From assembly GCA_049964535.1 (NCBI GenBank), contig JBMFXG010000157.1, forward strand, positions 1 to 6,009: DNA of 6,009 nucleotides. Reading direction: 5' to 3'. Below the pieces are notes generated by a model, which was not told where the DNA came from, ran no database searches, and was given only the letters and a program-made list of their open reading frames with translations. The translations under genes and the position numbers were made by a program. Shown here piece by piece: positions 1 to 6,009 of this stretch (position 1 is its first letter; each line of letters starts with the position of its first letter). The stretch comes from JAJYZP01 sp049964535 (GTDB lineage Bacteria; Actinomycetota; Acidimicrobiia; Acidimicrobiales; Acidimicrobiaceae).

Positions 1-2788
1 GTAGCTCCTTGACCACCTGGTCTTTAGTTCGGCGAAGGAGAAATGGTCGAATACGCGCCTTGAGTGCCTCGAGCCGATCGGGCTCCCGATTGCGTTCAAT
101 TGGGTGCCGAAAACGAGCGTTGAAGCTCCGCTGGTCGCCGAGGAGCGTTGGCTCTACGTGGCGCATCAACGACCAGAGCTCGCCAATATGGTTCTCCATT
201 GGTGTACCGGTGAGCAAGATAGTCGCACGACGTCGCAGCTGGACGATCGCCCTCGAGGTCAGCGAAGCTGCATTTTTAAGGTTTTGTGCTTCGTCGAGGA
301 TAATGTCATGCCAAATGATCTCTTTCAGCTGTGCGATATCTCTATGAAGAAGCGCGTAGGAGGTCAGGACGATATCTGGTGGTGGGTCTTGTACGACACG
401 GAGGTCCTTGTGGTTGCCTTGGAGCGTCTGAAAAGAGAGGGTGGGTGCAAATCGCTCGATCTCGGTCTCCCAGTTGGGTATGACGCTCGTTGGTGCAACG
501 ATCAGCACCGGCGGCAAGCCCGGTGATGCTGCTCGATCAACCGCTACGTGCGCAAGTGCTTGAACGGTCTTTCCGAGTCCCATGTCGTCCGCTAGCACTG
601 CTCCAAAGCCGAGTCCTGTGAGAAATTGGAGCCAGGCCACGCCTTCGAGTTGATAGGGGCGGAGCGTGGCGGTAAAGGTAGTGGGAACTGTCGTTGATGG
701 GATACGACCGCCAAGATCGTGGAGTCGAGCTGCCAAGGTACGGAAAAGTTCCGCCCCACGGATCTGGGCTCCAATATCAGGTGCAAGCTCCTCAAGCTCG
801 CTCAGGGCCGCAAGCCGCGCAACACCTCCTACGAGAGAGTCTGAGGCGTCTGCCTCATTTGAGGTGAGTGCCCCTTTGAGCGAACGAAGAAGCCGGAGGA
901 GCCGCTGCTCTCCTATTGAGACGGACCTACCATTACCGAGATCGAGAACGATCGTTGTGGACTCGAGTTCTGCATCACCTACCTGTTCTAGTTCTAGGTC
1001 GGGGAGGTAGCGGAGAAACTCCGAGATCAGCCCGGTAATGTCGACCTTCTCGCCTTCTACCTCAATGCCAACCCGAAGGTCGAGCCAGTCGATACCCGTG
1101 CCACTATCGAGCGAGAGATCAAAATCTCCTGCGGGCTGTGGGGGTTGTACTGGAAAATCCTTACGAAGGACGATCTCCCACCCTTCGGCTTCGAGTTGTG
1201 GGACGGTCTCCGTCAGAACCTGTAACCAACCCTCTCGGGTAGCATCGTGAGGCAGGTATTTCGAGACGGTTGGGATGCCTTGAAAGCCGATGAGCTGATT
1301 CAGAGCGACGAAGCCGTGATCTTCGAGCGATTCCCGAGCCGATCGCTCGAAAACAAAATCCCTGTTAAAGGTTACGACCTCAGAACCCTGTTTGGAGCGG
1401 AAGGTCCTCTCACTGCGATGCGGTTCGATGATGAGAGTGCCGTAACAGAACTGCAAGTGTGCAGTCGCGAGGTCACCAAGGAGTAGCCCACTGAAGCGTC
1501 CAAAGGGTCCTCCACTGCGACCGCCAGTCTCTACCGCTGTACCTTCAAGCGTGAGCCGTGCTCTCGGGGCAACTTTGATCGAGGTGATGACCGGTGCTGG
1601 GGGCGGCGTGAGCTCTGGAAGTTGAGGGAAGTGGGTCGAGAACTGCCGAGCTATCGTCTCTCTCGCTTCGAGGGGAAGCTCGGGTGCTCGCAGAAGGAGA
1701 GAGCTGACGGAAGCTGGTACGTGAGACGTAATCATACCAATGGTTCGTTGAGAAGGAGAGAGATAGAACGGGGGTTCGCCTTGGAACGCCTCGAGGTCTT
1801 CGCTCATGCTGTCTGTCTTGAGCGAGATCGTTGGCCGCAAGCTTGCGAACTCGTTTAACTCCCAGGAGAAGACTCCTTCAATCGGCTCTCCAAAGCGAAG
1901 CGGTGGACCTGAGAGATTCTCGAGAAATGCTCGACCGGTGGCAACGATCTCCGGCAAAAGCTCGACGAGTGAAGCGGAGACCATAGCGAACGGCATGCTC
2001 AGCCGCTCGTTTGCAAGTCGAGCCAGTATTTTGCGATCAGACGGTCGCAGGTACTTCGCCGGATTGATCCCAAGTGCCGCGCTCGGGGTATAGGGTCGCG
2101 TGCTCTCCGAGAGTCCTCCATTCTTCAAAATTCTCGATACGAAGGTCGTGAGCGTCAAAATGGGTGGTCGTTGCCCCTGTCTCGCGACCTTGAAGAGATA
2201 GACGAGACGATTGAGGATAGAGCTCGGATACTCTTCACTTGCGGTCTCGAGAGATCGGTCGACCTGCTCGAGCCAGCTCAATACCGCACCGGAGGGAACG
2301 TACGATGTCGCTCGCTGCTCTGAGGTAGGCCCTTTCGCTTGAACCCGCGTCTCGGAATGGAGGTTGCTCGATCTCCGTCGAGCAGCGTTTATGGTCGCCG
2401 ACTCGAGTGGTTGCAGATCTTCACGTGTGGCGAAGGTCGTGCGCTCGAGGTCATCGAGTACGGCGTAGAGCACTGCTGCGCAGTGTTTACAGTCCATGCC
2501 GACGGGACAGCTACAGTACCCATCGCCAATTTTCCCCGTAGGAAGAATTCCAATGCGAAGGCTGTAGGGCTGTGGAGCGGTTCCTTTGACCGACCCAGTG
2601 ATCATCTTGTCCCCTACATCGAAGCTTCGGACCTTACCGTTTCGGTAGTATTGAGCTCCTGCGGAGGCAGCGGTGGTTCCGACGAGGCGAGTTATCGTCT
2701 GCGCGTCGATGCGTACATGTGAATCCATCTGGTAGTCAGCATACCGGCGTCCCACGTGCAGCTTTCCGCGTCGTAAGCGGCCTAACAT
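1..2788 (-). CDS. SWIM zinc-finger SNF2-family DEAD/DEAH-like ATPase/helicase (3' end cut by window)
   Basis: Nucleic-acid-dependent ATPase of superfamily 2, SNF2 group, probably a cytoplasmic DNA/RNA translocase or remodeller with unknown target. The frame is open for 929 codons with no stop or frameshift. Near the N-terminus a SWIM zinc finger has C92-x-C94, C100-x-H102. Residues about 110-560 are not recognised. A WLDL-containing stretch near W568 resembles the SNF2-associated region that precedes the core in such proteins. The ATPase lobe starts with LRPYQLEG (709 on), then Walker A DDMGLGKT with K740, motif Ia LIVAPTS, Walker B DEAQ (832-835), motif III LLTGTP (858-863), and RPFLLRRTKDQV close to the edge. 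The second RecA-like lobe lies outside the window; full length is probably a little over 1,000 residues. The ATG at 2788 is chosen because GAGG lies 6 nt upstream and an in-frame stop at 2813-2815 prevents a longer frame; ATG 2728 lacks a ribosome site. Divergent from the sulfatase gene. Confidence 0.95.
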   Translation of the reverse strand, partial: MLGRLRRGKLHVGRRYADYQMDSHVRIDAQTITRLVGTTAASAGAQYYRNGKVRSFDVGDKMITGSVKGTAPQPYSLRIGILPTGKIGDGYCSCPVGMDCKHCAAVLYAVLDDLERTTFATREDLQPLESATINAARRRSSNLHSETRVQAKGPTSEQRATSYVPSGAVLSWLEQVDRSLETASEEYPSSILNRLVYLFKVARQGQRPPILTLTTFVSRILKNGGLSESTRPYTPSAALGINPAKYLRPSDRKILARLANERLSMPFAMVSASLVELLPEIVATGRAFLENLSGPPLRFGEPIEGVFSWELNEFASLRPTISLKTDSMSEDLEAFQGEPPFYLSPSQRTIGMITSHVPASVSSLLLRAPELPLEARETIARQFSTHFPQLPELTPPPAPVITSIKVAPRARLTLEGTAVETGGRSGGPFGRFSGLLLGDLATAHLQFCYGTLIIEPHRSERTFRSKQGSEVVTFNRDFVFERSARESLEDHGFVALNQLIGFQGIPTVSKYLPHDATREGWLQVLTETVPQLEAEGWEIVLRKDFPVQPPQPAGDFDLSLDSGTGIDWLDLRVGIEVEGEKVDITGLISEFLRYLPDLELEQVGDAELESTTIVLDLGNGRSVSIGEQRLLRLLRSLKGALTSNEADASDSLVGGVARLAALSELEELAPDIGAQIRGAELFRTLAARLHDLGGRIPSTTVPTTFTATLRPYQLEGVAWLQFLTGLGFGAVLADDMGLGKTVQALAHVAVDRAASPGLPPVLIVAPTSVIPNWETEIERFAPTLSFQTLQGNHKDLRVVQDPPPDIVLTSYALLHRDIAQLKEIIWHDIILDEAQNLKNAASLTSRAIVQLRRRATILLTGTPMENHIGELWSLMRHVEPTLLGDQRSFNARFRHPIERNREPDRLEALKARIRPFLLRRTKDQVVKEL

Positions 2789-2794
2789 CTCAGG

Positions 2795-2798
2795 CCTC
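2795..2798 (-). promoter_or_regulatory. Ribosome binding site of the SNF2 gene
   Basis: GAGG on the minus strand, six bases before the ATG at 2788. It supports this start over the in-frame ATG at 2728, which has no purine-rich motif ahead of it. Confidence 0.6.
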
Positions 2799-2839
2799 GG
2801 GTCCAATGCATGCTACGAGTGATCGTTCTACCGGTGTGA

Positions 2840-2850
2840 ACGGTGACCGT
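2840..2850. promoter_or_regulatory. Short palindrome ACGGT-G-ACCGT, possible operator
   Basis: Two perfect 5-bp arms around one central base, 52 bases upstream of the SNF2 start and 15 bases from the larger inverted repeat. The size would suit a small dimeric regulator. Palindromes this short also occur by chance, so this is only a candidate. Confidence 0.25.
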
Positions 2851-2864
2851 ACTCCTCTACGCAG

Positions 2865-2900
2865 CTGAACTGCACGGGTAAGGCGCGCGGTGCAGTTCAG
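2865..2900. repeat. Perfect 11-bp inverted repeat (stem-loop or operator)
   Basis: The left arm CTGAACTGCAC (2865-2875) and right arm GTGCAGTTCAG (2890-2900) match perfectly around a 14-base spacer (2876-2889). No T-run follows on either strand, so it does not look like a simple intrinsic terminator. It lies between two divergent genes, about 205 bases before the sulfatase start and 77 before the SNF2 start. It could be a binding site for a regulator of one or both genes, or an RNA hairpin in a long leader. Seen directly; the function is inferred. Confidence 0.6.
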
Positions 2901-3093
2901 GGCAGAAGGTCTGTGCTGCCACGTTCGTCCCTCTCTGCTCTTTACTGTCTCTTTCGGTAGAGGCTACGGGGATCGTGTGAGCCTCGTTGACCTCATGGCC
3001 TGTGAAGATTGTCGGCGGCGATCCCCACACCTCGATCTCTGTGACCGTGGGAGGCCCGGAGAACTCATAAGGTCTTTTCAGGGCCTAGCTCAT

Positions 3094-3099
3094 GGAGGA
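3094..3099 (+). promoter_or_regulatory. Strong ribosome binding site GGAGGA deciding the TTG start
   Basis: GGAGGA followed by a 6-base spacer and TTG at 3106. This is the only close match to the Shine-Dalgarno consensus placed properly before any in-frame start near the first sulfatase strand. The in-frame GTG at 2890 lacks a comparable site and sits inside the right arm of an inverted repeat. Confidence 0.8.
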
Positions 3100-3105
3100 T
3101 GCTCG

Positions 3106-4650
3106 TTGCAAAGAAGAAATGTGCTACTGATTACGGTGGATCAGTGGAGAGGGGATGGCCTCTCTGCAGTTGGCCATAGTGTCCTACGGACACCCTCACT
3201 CGATCGGCTCGCCAGCAAGGGGACGCTCTTTCGTAATCACTGGGCGAATGCTGCGCCCTGCGGTCCCTCACGCGCGTGTCTCTATACCGGAACCTACCTT
3301 CATCACCATCGTTCTGTGCTGAACGGAACTCCACTTGCAGATCGATTTACGAACATCGCTCGGGTAGTGCGCTCTCACGGTCTCGACCCGGTCCTCTTCG
3401 GCTACACAGATACCAGTATCGACCCCTCGACGGTAGAGCCCTCTGACCCCAGGCTCAGAAGCTATGAAGGCGTATTACCTGGATTTCGGCCCATCGTTCA
3501 CGATCCATATGAGGCAGGAAGCGTGCTTTGGGCACGCTGGCTCGAACGGCATGGCGTTGACGTTCCGACCTCGGCGCACGAGCTGTACCTCCCAAAGCAG
3601 GGTGTTCGAGATGCAGATCGCCACGGCTGGACCTGGGCTCCGACGCGGTTTCGCGCCGAACACTCCGAGACTGCGTTCATGGTGGGGGAGATCGAGCATT
3701 GGCTCGACAACCATAGTGAGGACGATTTCTTCATCCATGCATCCTTTATACGCCCTCATCCGCCGCGACGAAATCCGGAGGGTTACCACGATCTCTACGA
3801 TGCGGACCAAGTGGAGACCTTTATCGGTGCACGATCATCAGAGGAGGAGGCGAAGCTTCACCCTTTCAACGAAGCGGTGATGGCGCTGCGTCAGGTCACT
3901 GCTCCAACAGAAGAGATCGAGCGGCGACAGCTTCGCGCCACCTACTACGGCGCCCAGCGCGAGGTCGACGACCAGCTTGGACGCCTCTTTCGCTATCTCG
4001 AACGCACGGGCCTAGCAGCGTCGACCCTTGTCATAGTTACCAGCGACCACGGTGATATGGCGGGAGATCACTGGCTCGTCGAGAAGCTCGGTTACTGGGA
4101 CGAGAGCTTTCACATTCCGCTGATTATCGTGGATCCCTACGCCGAAATCGTATCGAATGAGGTATCTGTTCCGACCGAATCGGTCGACATTTTGCCCACG
4201 ATCTGTGAGTGGTTAGGTATCGAGACTCCACTCCAGGTCGATGGTGCCTCGCTGCTCCCCTTTCTCCACGGCGGCCCCACACCAGAACACTGGAGAACCG
4301 AAGCACACTTTGAGTGGGACTTTCGATCGCCAACTACGCAGATGGCGGAGCGATGGTTTGGAATCCCGATGGACCACTGCTCGCTTGCGGTCGTTCGTGG
4401 TGATCGGTATAAGTACGTTCAGTTTGCTGCAGATGAGGCGATTCTCCCTCCCCTGCTCTTCGATCTCGAGCGAGATCCCGACCAGGTTCACAATCTCCTT
4501 GTCGAGGAACCTGCTGTAGCATTGGAGCCGGCTCTCCGAGCGTCTCAGGACCTACTGCAGTGGCGTATGCGAACCGATGAGAGGCTTCTGACCGGCTCAT
4601 TTCTCTCTTCCCAAGATGGCCTCGTTGTGACCCGGGACGCGTGGAGGTAG
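3106..4650 (+). CDS. Sulfatase, phosphonate monoester hydrolase/arylsulfatase type
   Basis: Metal- and formylglycine-dependent hydrolase of the alkaline phosphatase superfamily, cleaving a sulfate ester or phosphonate/phosphate ester. From TTG 3106 it is 514 residues, the length I recall for rhizobial phosphonate monoester hydrolase (PMH), and similarity by eye runs end to end. It opens RRNVLLITVDQWRGD with metal ligands D12-Q13. The sulfatase signature CGPSRACLYTG gives C52, the Cys oxidised to formylglycine by a separate enzyme (FGE, not in the window). Further on are N73, Y100, RPHPP with H218, TSDHGD with D314-H315, and K327 in VEKLGY, matching the recalled PMH active site. No signal peptide, so probably cytoplasmic. 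The substrate is unknown: D102 stands where I recall a Thr in PMH, and GYTDT may be closer to arylsulfatases. Neighbours give no pathway clue. The GTG at 2890 would add 72 non-homologous residues. Confidence 0.92.
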   Translation: MQRRNVLLITVDQWRGDGLSAVGHSVLRTPSLDRLASKGTLFRNHWANAAPCGPSRACLYTGTYLHHHRSVLNGTPLADRFTNIARVVRSHGLDPVLFGYTDTSIDPSTVEPSDPRLRSYEGVLPGFRPIVHDPYEAGSVLWARWLERHGVDVPTSAHELYLPKQGVRDADRHGWTWAPTRFRAEHSETAFMVGEIEHWLDNHSEDDFFIHASFIRPHPPRRNPEGYHDLYDADQVETFIGARSSEEEAKLHPFNEAVMALRQVTAPTEEIERRQLRATYYGAQREVDDQLGRLFRYLERTGLAASTLVIVTSDHGDMAGDHWLVEKLGYWDESFHIPLIIVDPYAEIVSNEVSVPTESVDILPTICEWLGIETPLQVDGASLLPFLHGGPTPEHWRTEAHFEWDFRSPTTQMAERWFGIPMDHCSLAVVRGDRYKYVQFAADEAILPPLLFDLERDPDQVHNLLVEEPAVALEPALRASQDLLQWRMRTDERLLTGSFLSSQDGLVVTRDAWR

Positions 4651-4925
4651 CGGGCTAGAGTCGGAGTAACCCGTCGGATGCAACCTTCACGCTGATCCTT
4701 AGCCTGTGAGGACTTCCTTATCGGCTGTGCACAGTGGAGCGCTTCGAGCGCACGCTCGGTATCGGGGTGTCCGTCTTGGACAAAGCGTGTCTCAACCGTG
4801 GTCGTGGCACTGTTTAACGTTCGCTCGGTCAGTCCACGTCGCCTGATCGAGCAGATGGACGAGGGTCACCTGGAGCAGCCACGAGTTGACGTGATAAATC
4901 CCTGGTTAGTTGAAAATAAGGCTCT

Positions 4926-4964
4926 GCTGCGCTGAAGCACGTCCTTGGCACGCGCAGCCTTTTT
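4926..4964 (+). terminator. Probable Rho-independent terminator on the plus strand
   Basis: The arms GCTGCGC (4926-4932) and GCGCAGC (4952-4958) form a 7-bp GC-rich stem with a 19-base loop, followed by C and five T residues (4960-4964). An AAGGCT just before the left arm can pair with AGCCTT in an alternative, longer bulged stem. It is the only hairpin plus T-run after the sulfatase but lies 276 bases past its stop codon. Either the sulfatase mRNA has a long 3' tail or the terminator belongs to something else transcribed within 4651-4925. The loop is large for a classical terminator, which lowers confidence. Confidence 0.5.
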
Positions 4965-5186
4965 GGTGGAGCGCGCGGCATGCTCCTTGACGCCGAATCC
5001 TCCCGTCATCGCTTTACTCAGCTCGCCTGGGAAGGAGTGCGCTTAGGTAACAGGACTTGCGTCTCTCGACTGTGCGAGGTTGCGTATCCAGGCTCGGACT
5101 AGGTGGCTGCTCTGAAGCGTCGTCGTGTGGTGCGGCTGATTTCCAGTGTAGGGATCTGCCAGAACAGGTGACAGATACGGCGGAGA

Positions 5187-5224
5187 AGGTACTCACGACC
5201 CTAGAACGGAGGCCGTGAGTACCT
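5187..5224 (-). terminator. Perfect 11-bp stem-loop after the DLH/DUF6295 operon, probable transcript end
   Basis: AGGTACTCACG (5187-5197) and CGTGAGTACCT (5214-5224) are perfect complements around a 16-base loop. The hairpin begins 45 bases beyond the stop of the minus-strand small gene, the usual place for a transcription or mRNA end. No real U-tract follows on the minus strand, so it may be a non-canonical terminator, a 3'-protecting stem, or a bidirectional barrier to convergent read-through from the sulfatase side. Confidence 0.5.
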
Positions 5225-5231
5225 AAAGAGT

Positions 5232-5249
5232 GGTCGAGACCGGTCGACC
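5232..5249. repeat. Short inverted repeat GGTCGA-N6-TCGACC
   Basis: Six-bp arms (5232-5237, 5244-5249) around GACCGG, overlapping the 8-bp palindrome GACCGGTC (5238-5245). It lies between the stop of the small gene and the larger hairpin at 5187-5224. It may be part of the same 3' end structure. Short enough to be chance. Confidence 0.3.
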
Positions 5250-5269
5250 TCAACTGACGCTACTCTCTG

Positions 5270-5545
5270 TTAGACTTCGTCGCTTTCAATAAGCTCCGCT
5301 GGAACGCTCTCCATGATCTTTAGGATCGCATGCGCGAGATCGCGTGCTGCGAGAGGAGAGAGCTCCATTGCCACTCGAGCTGCCGGTCCGAGTTCGGGCG
5401 CTCGGAGGTCGATGTTGAGCGTATGAGCTTGAGGTGCATGTACAGGATGATCAAAGTACACCGAGGCGTCGGTCACTTTAAACCACCCTGCTTGCCCTTT
5501 CGCACTCCCGTCGATCTCGAGAGTCTCAGTAACGTAGGTGCACAT
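5270..5545 (-). CDS. Small conserved protein, DUF6295-like
   Basis: A 91-residue soluble protein with no signal peptide or membrane segment. The start MCTYVTETLEIDG, the core ASVYFDHPVHAP and HTLNID, and the tail LSPLAARDLAHAIL resemble, from memory, an actinobacterial family of unknown function labelled DUF6295. No biochemical role is known to me. The clustered D32, H33, H36, H41 and D46, with C2, could bind a metal or a small ligand; that is inference. The last 30 or so residues look like one helix. The ATG at 5545 is preceded by AAAGGAG with a 6-base spacer, a very strong site. The gene follows the dienelactone hydrolase gene by 14 bases and its ribosome site starts right after that gene's stop, so the two are co-transcribed and may act together. 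TAA stop at 5270-5272. Confidence 0.85.
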   Translation of the reverse strand: MCTYVTETLEIDGSAKGQAGWFKVTDASVYFDHPVHAPQAHTLNIDLRAPELGPAARVAMELSPLAARDLAHAILKIMESVPAELIESDEV

Positions 5546-5551
5546 TGCTCA

Positions 5552-5558
5552 CTCCTTT
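5552..5558 (-). promoter_or_regulatory. Ribosome binding site of the DUF6295-like gene
   Basis: AAAGGAG on the minus strand, six bases before the ATG at 5545 and starting one base after the TAG stop (5560-5562) of the upstream hydrolase gene. The tight packing points to translation-linked expression of the pair. Confidence 0.8.
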
Positions 5559-5559
5559 G

Positions 5560-6009
5560 CTAGCTGAGGTGCGTTCCATAGAACGCCGCGATCTTGGCCC
5601 AGCCATCGTTCGCAGCTTCCGGTCGATAGGAGGGCCGATCCGTCGCGAAAAATGCGTGGCCGGCACCCTCGTAGATGTGAAACTCCTTGACCTTTCCGGC
5701 CTTCTCGATGGCATTGCCGAGATACTCAACATCAGCTGGCGGTGGGAAGGTGTCGTCTGCACCGAAGAGCCCGAGCACTGGGCAGGAAAGCTGTCCGATC
5801 ATCGGCTCGAGCGAGGTGACCTTGAGAGGAAAGCCCTCGGGAGGCGTCCCGATGATGAAAGCTCCGTAGCAGACTACCGCAGCCTGGATGGGAAGTGATA
5901 CCGCTGCAAGGAACGACTGGCGTCCACCTGAGCAGTACCCAATAGTTCCGACCTTACCGTTTGAGTTCTGCAACGAGCGAAGATACGTTGCAGCACCATC
6001 CACGTCTCC
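5560..6009 (-). CDS. Dienelactone hydrolase family protein, C-terminal 149 residues (5' end cut by window)
   Basis: An alpha/beta hydrolase of the dienelactone hydrolase (carboxymethylenebutenolidase-like) family, a cytoplasmic enzyme opening lactones or cleaving esters through a Cys-Asp-His triad. The nucleophile is the Cys of GYCSGG (codon 5932-5934), preceded by SNGKVGTIGYC as is usual in the family. The acid is the second Asp of FGADDTFPPP (codon 5752-5754), and the base is the His of GAGHAFF (codon 5656-5658). The frame stays open to the right edge; an internal GTG at 6001-6003 is not the start because conserved sequence (GD before VDGAATYLR) continues upstream. Family members are about 230-250 residues, so roughly 90 N-terminal residues are missing. 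The true substrate cannot be told: few family members act on dienelactone itself. It is the upstream gene of a pair with the DUF6295-like gene. Confidence 0.93.
   Translation of the reverse strand, partial: GDVDGAATYLRSLQNSNGKVGTIGYCSGGRQSFLAAVSLPIQAAVVCYGAFIIGTPPEGFPLKVTSLEPMIGQLSCPVLGLFGADDTFPPPADVEYLGNAIEKAGKVKEFHIYEGAGHAFFATDRPSYRPEAANDGWAKIAAFYGTHLS

Larger units (their letters stand above)
2789..3105. other. Divergent intergenic region between SNF2 ATPase and sulfatase genes
   Basis: About 317 bases that must hold the promoters of both divergent genes. Visible are the inverted repeat at 2865-2900 and the small palindrome at 2840-2850. No pair of good -35/-10 boxes stands out. On the minus strand, ATGCTA read in reverse complement (TAGCAT, 2810-2815) could be a weak -10 for the SNF2 gene. 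On the plus strand TAAGGT at 3068-3073 could be a weak -10 for the sulfatase. Both are guesses. The in-frame extension of the sulfatase across 2890-3105 reads as low-complexity Arg/Cys/Ser-rich sequence unlike any sulfatase N-terminus, so I treat it as non-coding. Confidence 0.7.
4651..5269. other. Convergent intergenic region without a recognisable gene
   Basis: About 620 bases between the stop of the sulfatase (plus) and the stop of the DUF6295-like gene (minus). All frames are short, none has a convincing start with a ribosome site, and none resembles a known protein. The region holds a plus-strand terminator-like hairpin (4926-4964), a perfect 11-bp inverted repeat (5187-5224) and a short palindromic cluster (5232-5249). 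A GCGCT-TCG-AGCGC mini-hairpin lies at 4739-4751. No tRNA fold or transposon end was seen. The length is more than two terminators need, so a decayed gene or a small RNA is possible. Confidence 0.65.

Noticed and set aside
9..2722. Several plus-strand open frames of 70-140 codons (for example 104-526, 666-1010, 2339-2722)
   Set aside because: All lie opposite the continuous 929-codon SNF2 frame, which carries every expected helicase motif. They are antisense shadows with no recognisable protein.
1..4650. Possible defence island built on the SNF2 helicase
   Set aside because: No methyltransferase, nuclease, phospholipase-D or other defence partner is in the window; the neighbour is an ordinary sulfatase in the opposite direction.
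4545..4865. Open minus-strand stretch with protein-like text (LTERTLNSATTTVETRFVQD)
   Set aside because: No ATG start, it runs antisense into the sulfatase 3' end, and there is no known family. Probably chance, though a gene remnant cannot be excluded.
4980..5102. 40-codon plus-strand ATG frame after the terminator
   Set aside because: No ribosome site and no recognisable similarity; short enough for chance.
5014..5253. Minus-strand 79-codon frame in the convergent gap
   Set aside because: It spans the 11-bp hairpin, has a composition unlike the neighbouring genes, and resembles nothing I know.
5330..5898. Plus-strand frames of 77 and 117 codons
   Set aside because: Antisense to the DUF6295-like and dienelactone hydrolase genes, both of which have clear motifs and start or stop signals.
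2630..5962. Shared 13-mer GACCTTACCGTTT near 2630 and near 5950
   Set aside because: On the minus strand both encode Asn-Gly-Lys-Val in unrelated proteins. This is coincidence of codons, not a repeat element.
1..6009. CRISPR arrays, tRNA/rRNA genes, insertion-sequence ends
   Set aside because: No regularly spaced repeats, cloverleaf folds, or paired terminal repeats with a transposase were found on either strand.

Overview
This is a stretch of bacterial chromosome of moderately high GC. It holds four protein genes, two of them cut by the window edges, and two sizeable non-coding gaps. The DUF6295-type small protein beside a dienelactone hydrolase, the SWIM-SNF2 architecture and the use of a TTG start all suggest an actinobacterium. 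This is an inference from protein resemblance; nothing here fixes the species. No tRNA, rRNA, insertion sequence, phage gene or CRISPR array is visible.

Layout. (1) Positions 1-2788, minus strand: a large SWIM zinc-finger SNF2-family ATPase/helicase. I translated it by hand as one uninterrupted frame of 929 codons from an ATG at 2788 to the left edge, where its second helicase lobe is lost. Plus-strand frames in this stretch are its shadows. (2) Positions 2789-3105: a divergent intergenic region with a perfect 11-bp inverted repeat (2865-2900) and a short palindrome (2840-2850). (3) Positions 3106-4650, plus strand: a sulfatase of the alkaline phosphatase superfamily, closest by eye to the phosphonate monoester hydrolase/arylsulfatase (PMH/AS) group. 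Its true start is most likely a TTG at 3106 behind a strong GGAGGA site, not the upstream in-frame GTG at 2890. (4) Positions 4651-5269: about 620 bases between convergent genes with no recognisable gene. It contains a plus-strand terminator-like hairpin with a T5 run (4926-4964) and a second perfect 11-bp hairpin (5187-5224) just past the end of the minus-strand operon. (5) Positions 5270-5545, minus strand: a 91-residue DUF6295-like protein. (6) Positions 5560-6009, minus strand: the C-terminal 149 residues of a dienelactone hydrolase family protein, 14 bases upstream of the small gene and surely in the same transcript.

Functional reading. The three units (SNF2 ATPase; sulfatase; DLH plus small protein) look like separate transcription units with unrelated jobs: nucleic-acid remodelling, hydrolysis of a sulfate or phosphonate ester, and ester/lactone hydrolysis. 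I see no convincing new multi-gene system. The points most worth a second look are the sulfatase start, its substrate-pocket residue D102, the two long perfect inverted repeats, and the conserved but uncharacterised partner of the DLH gene.
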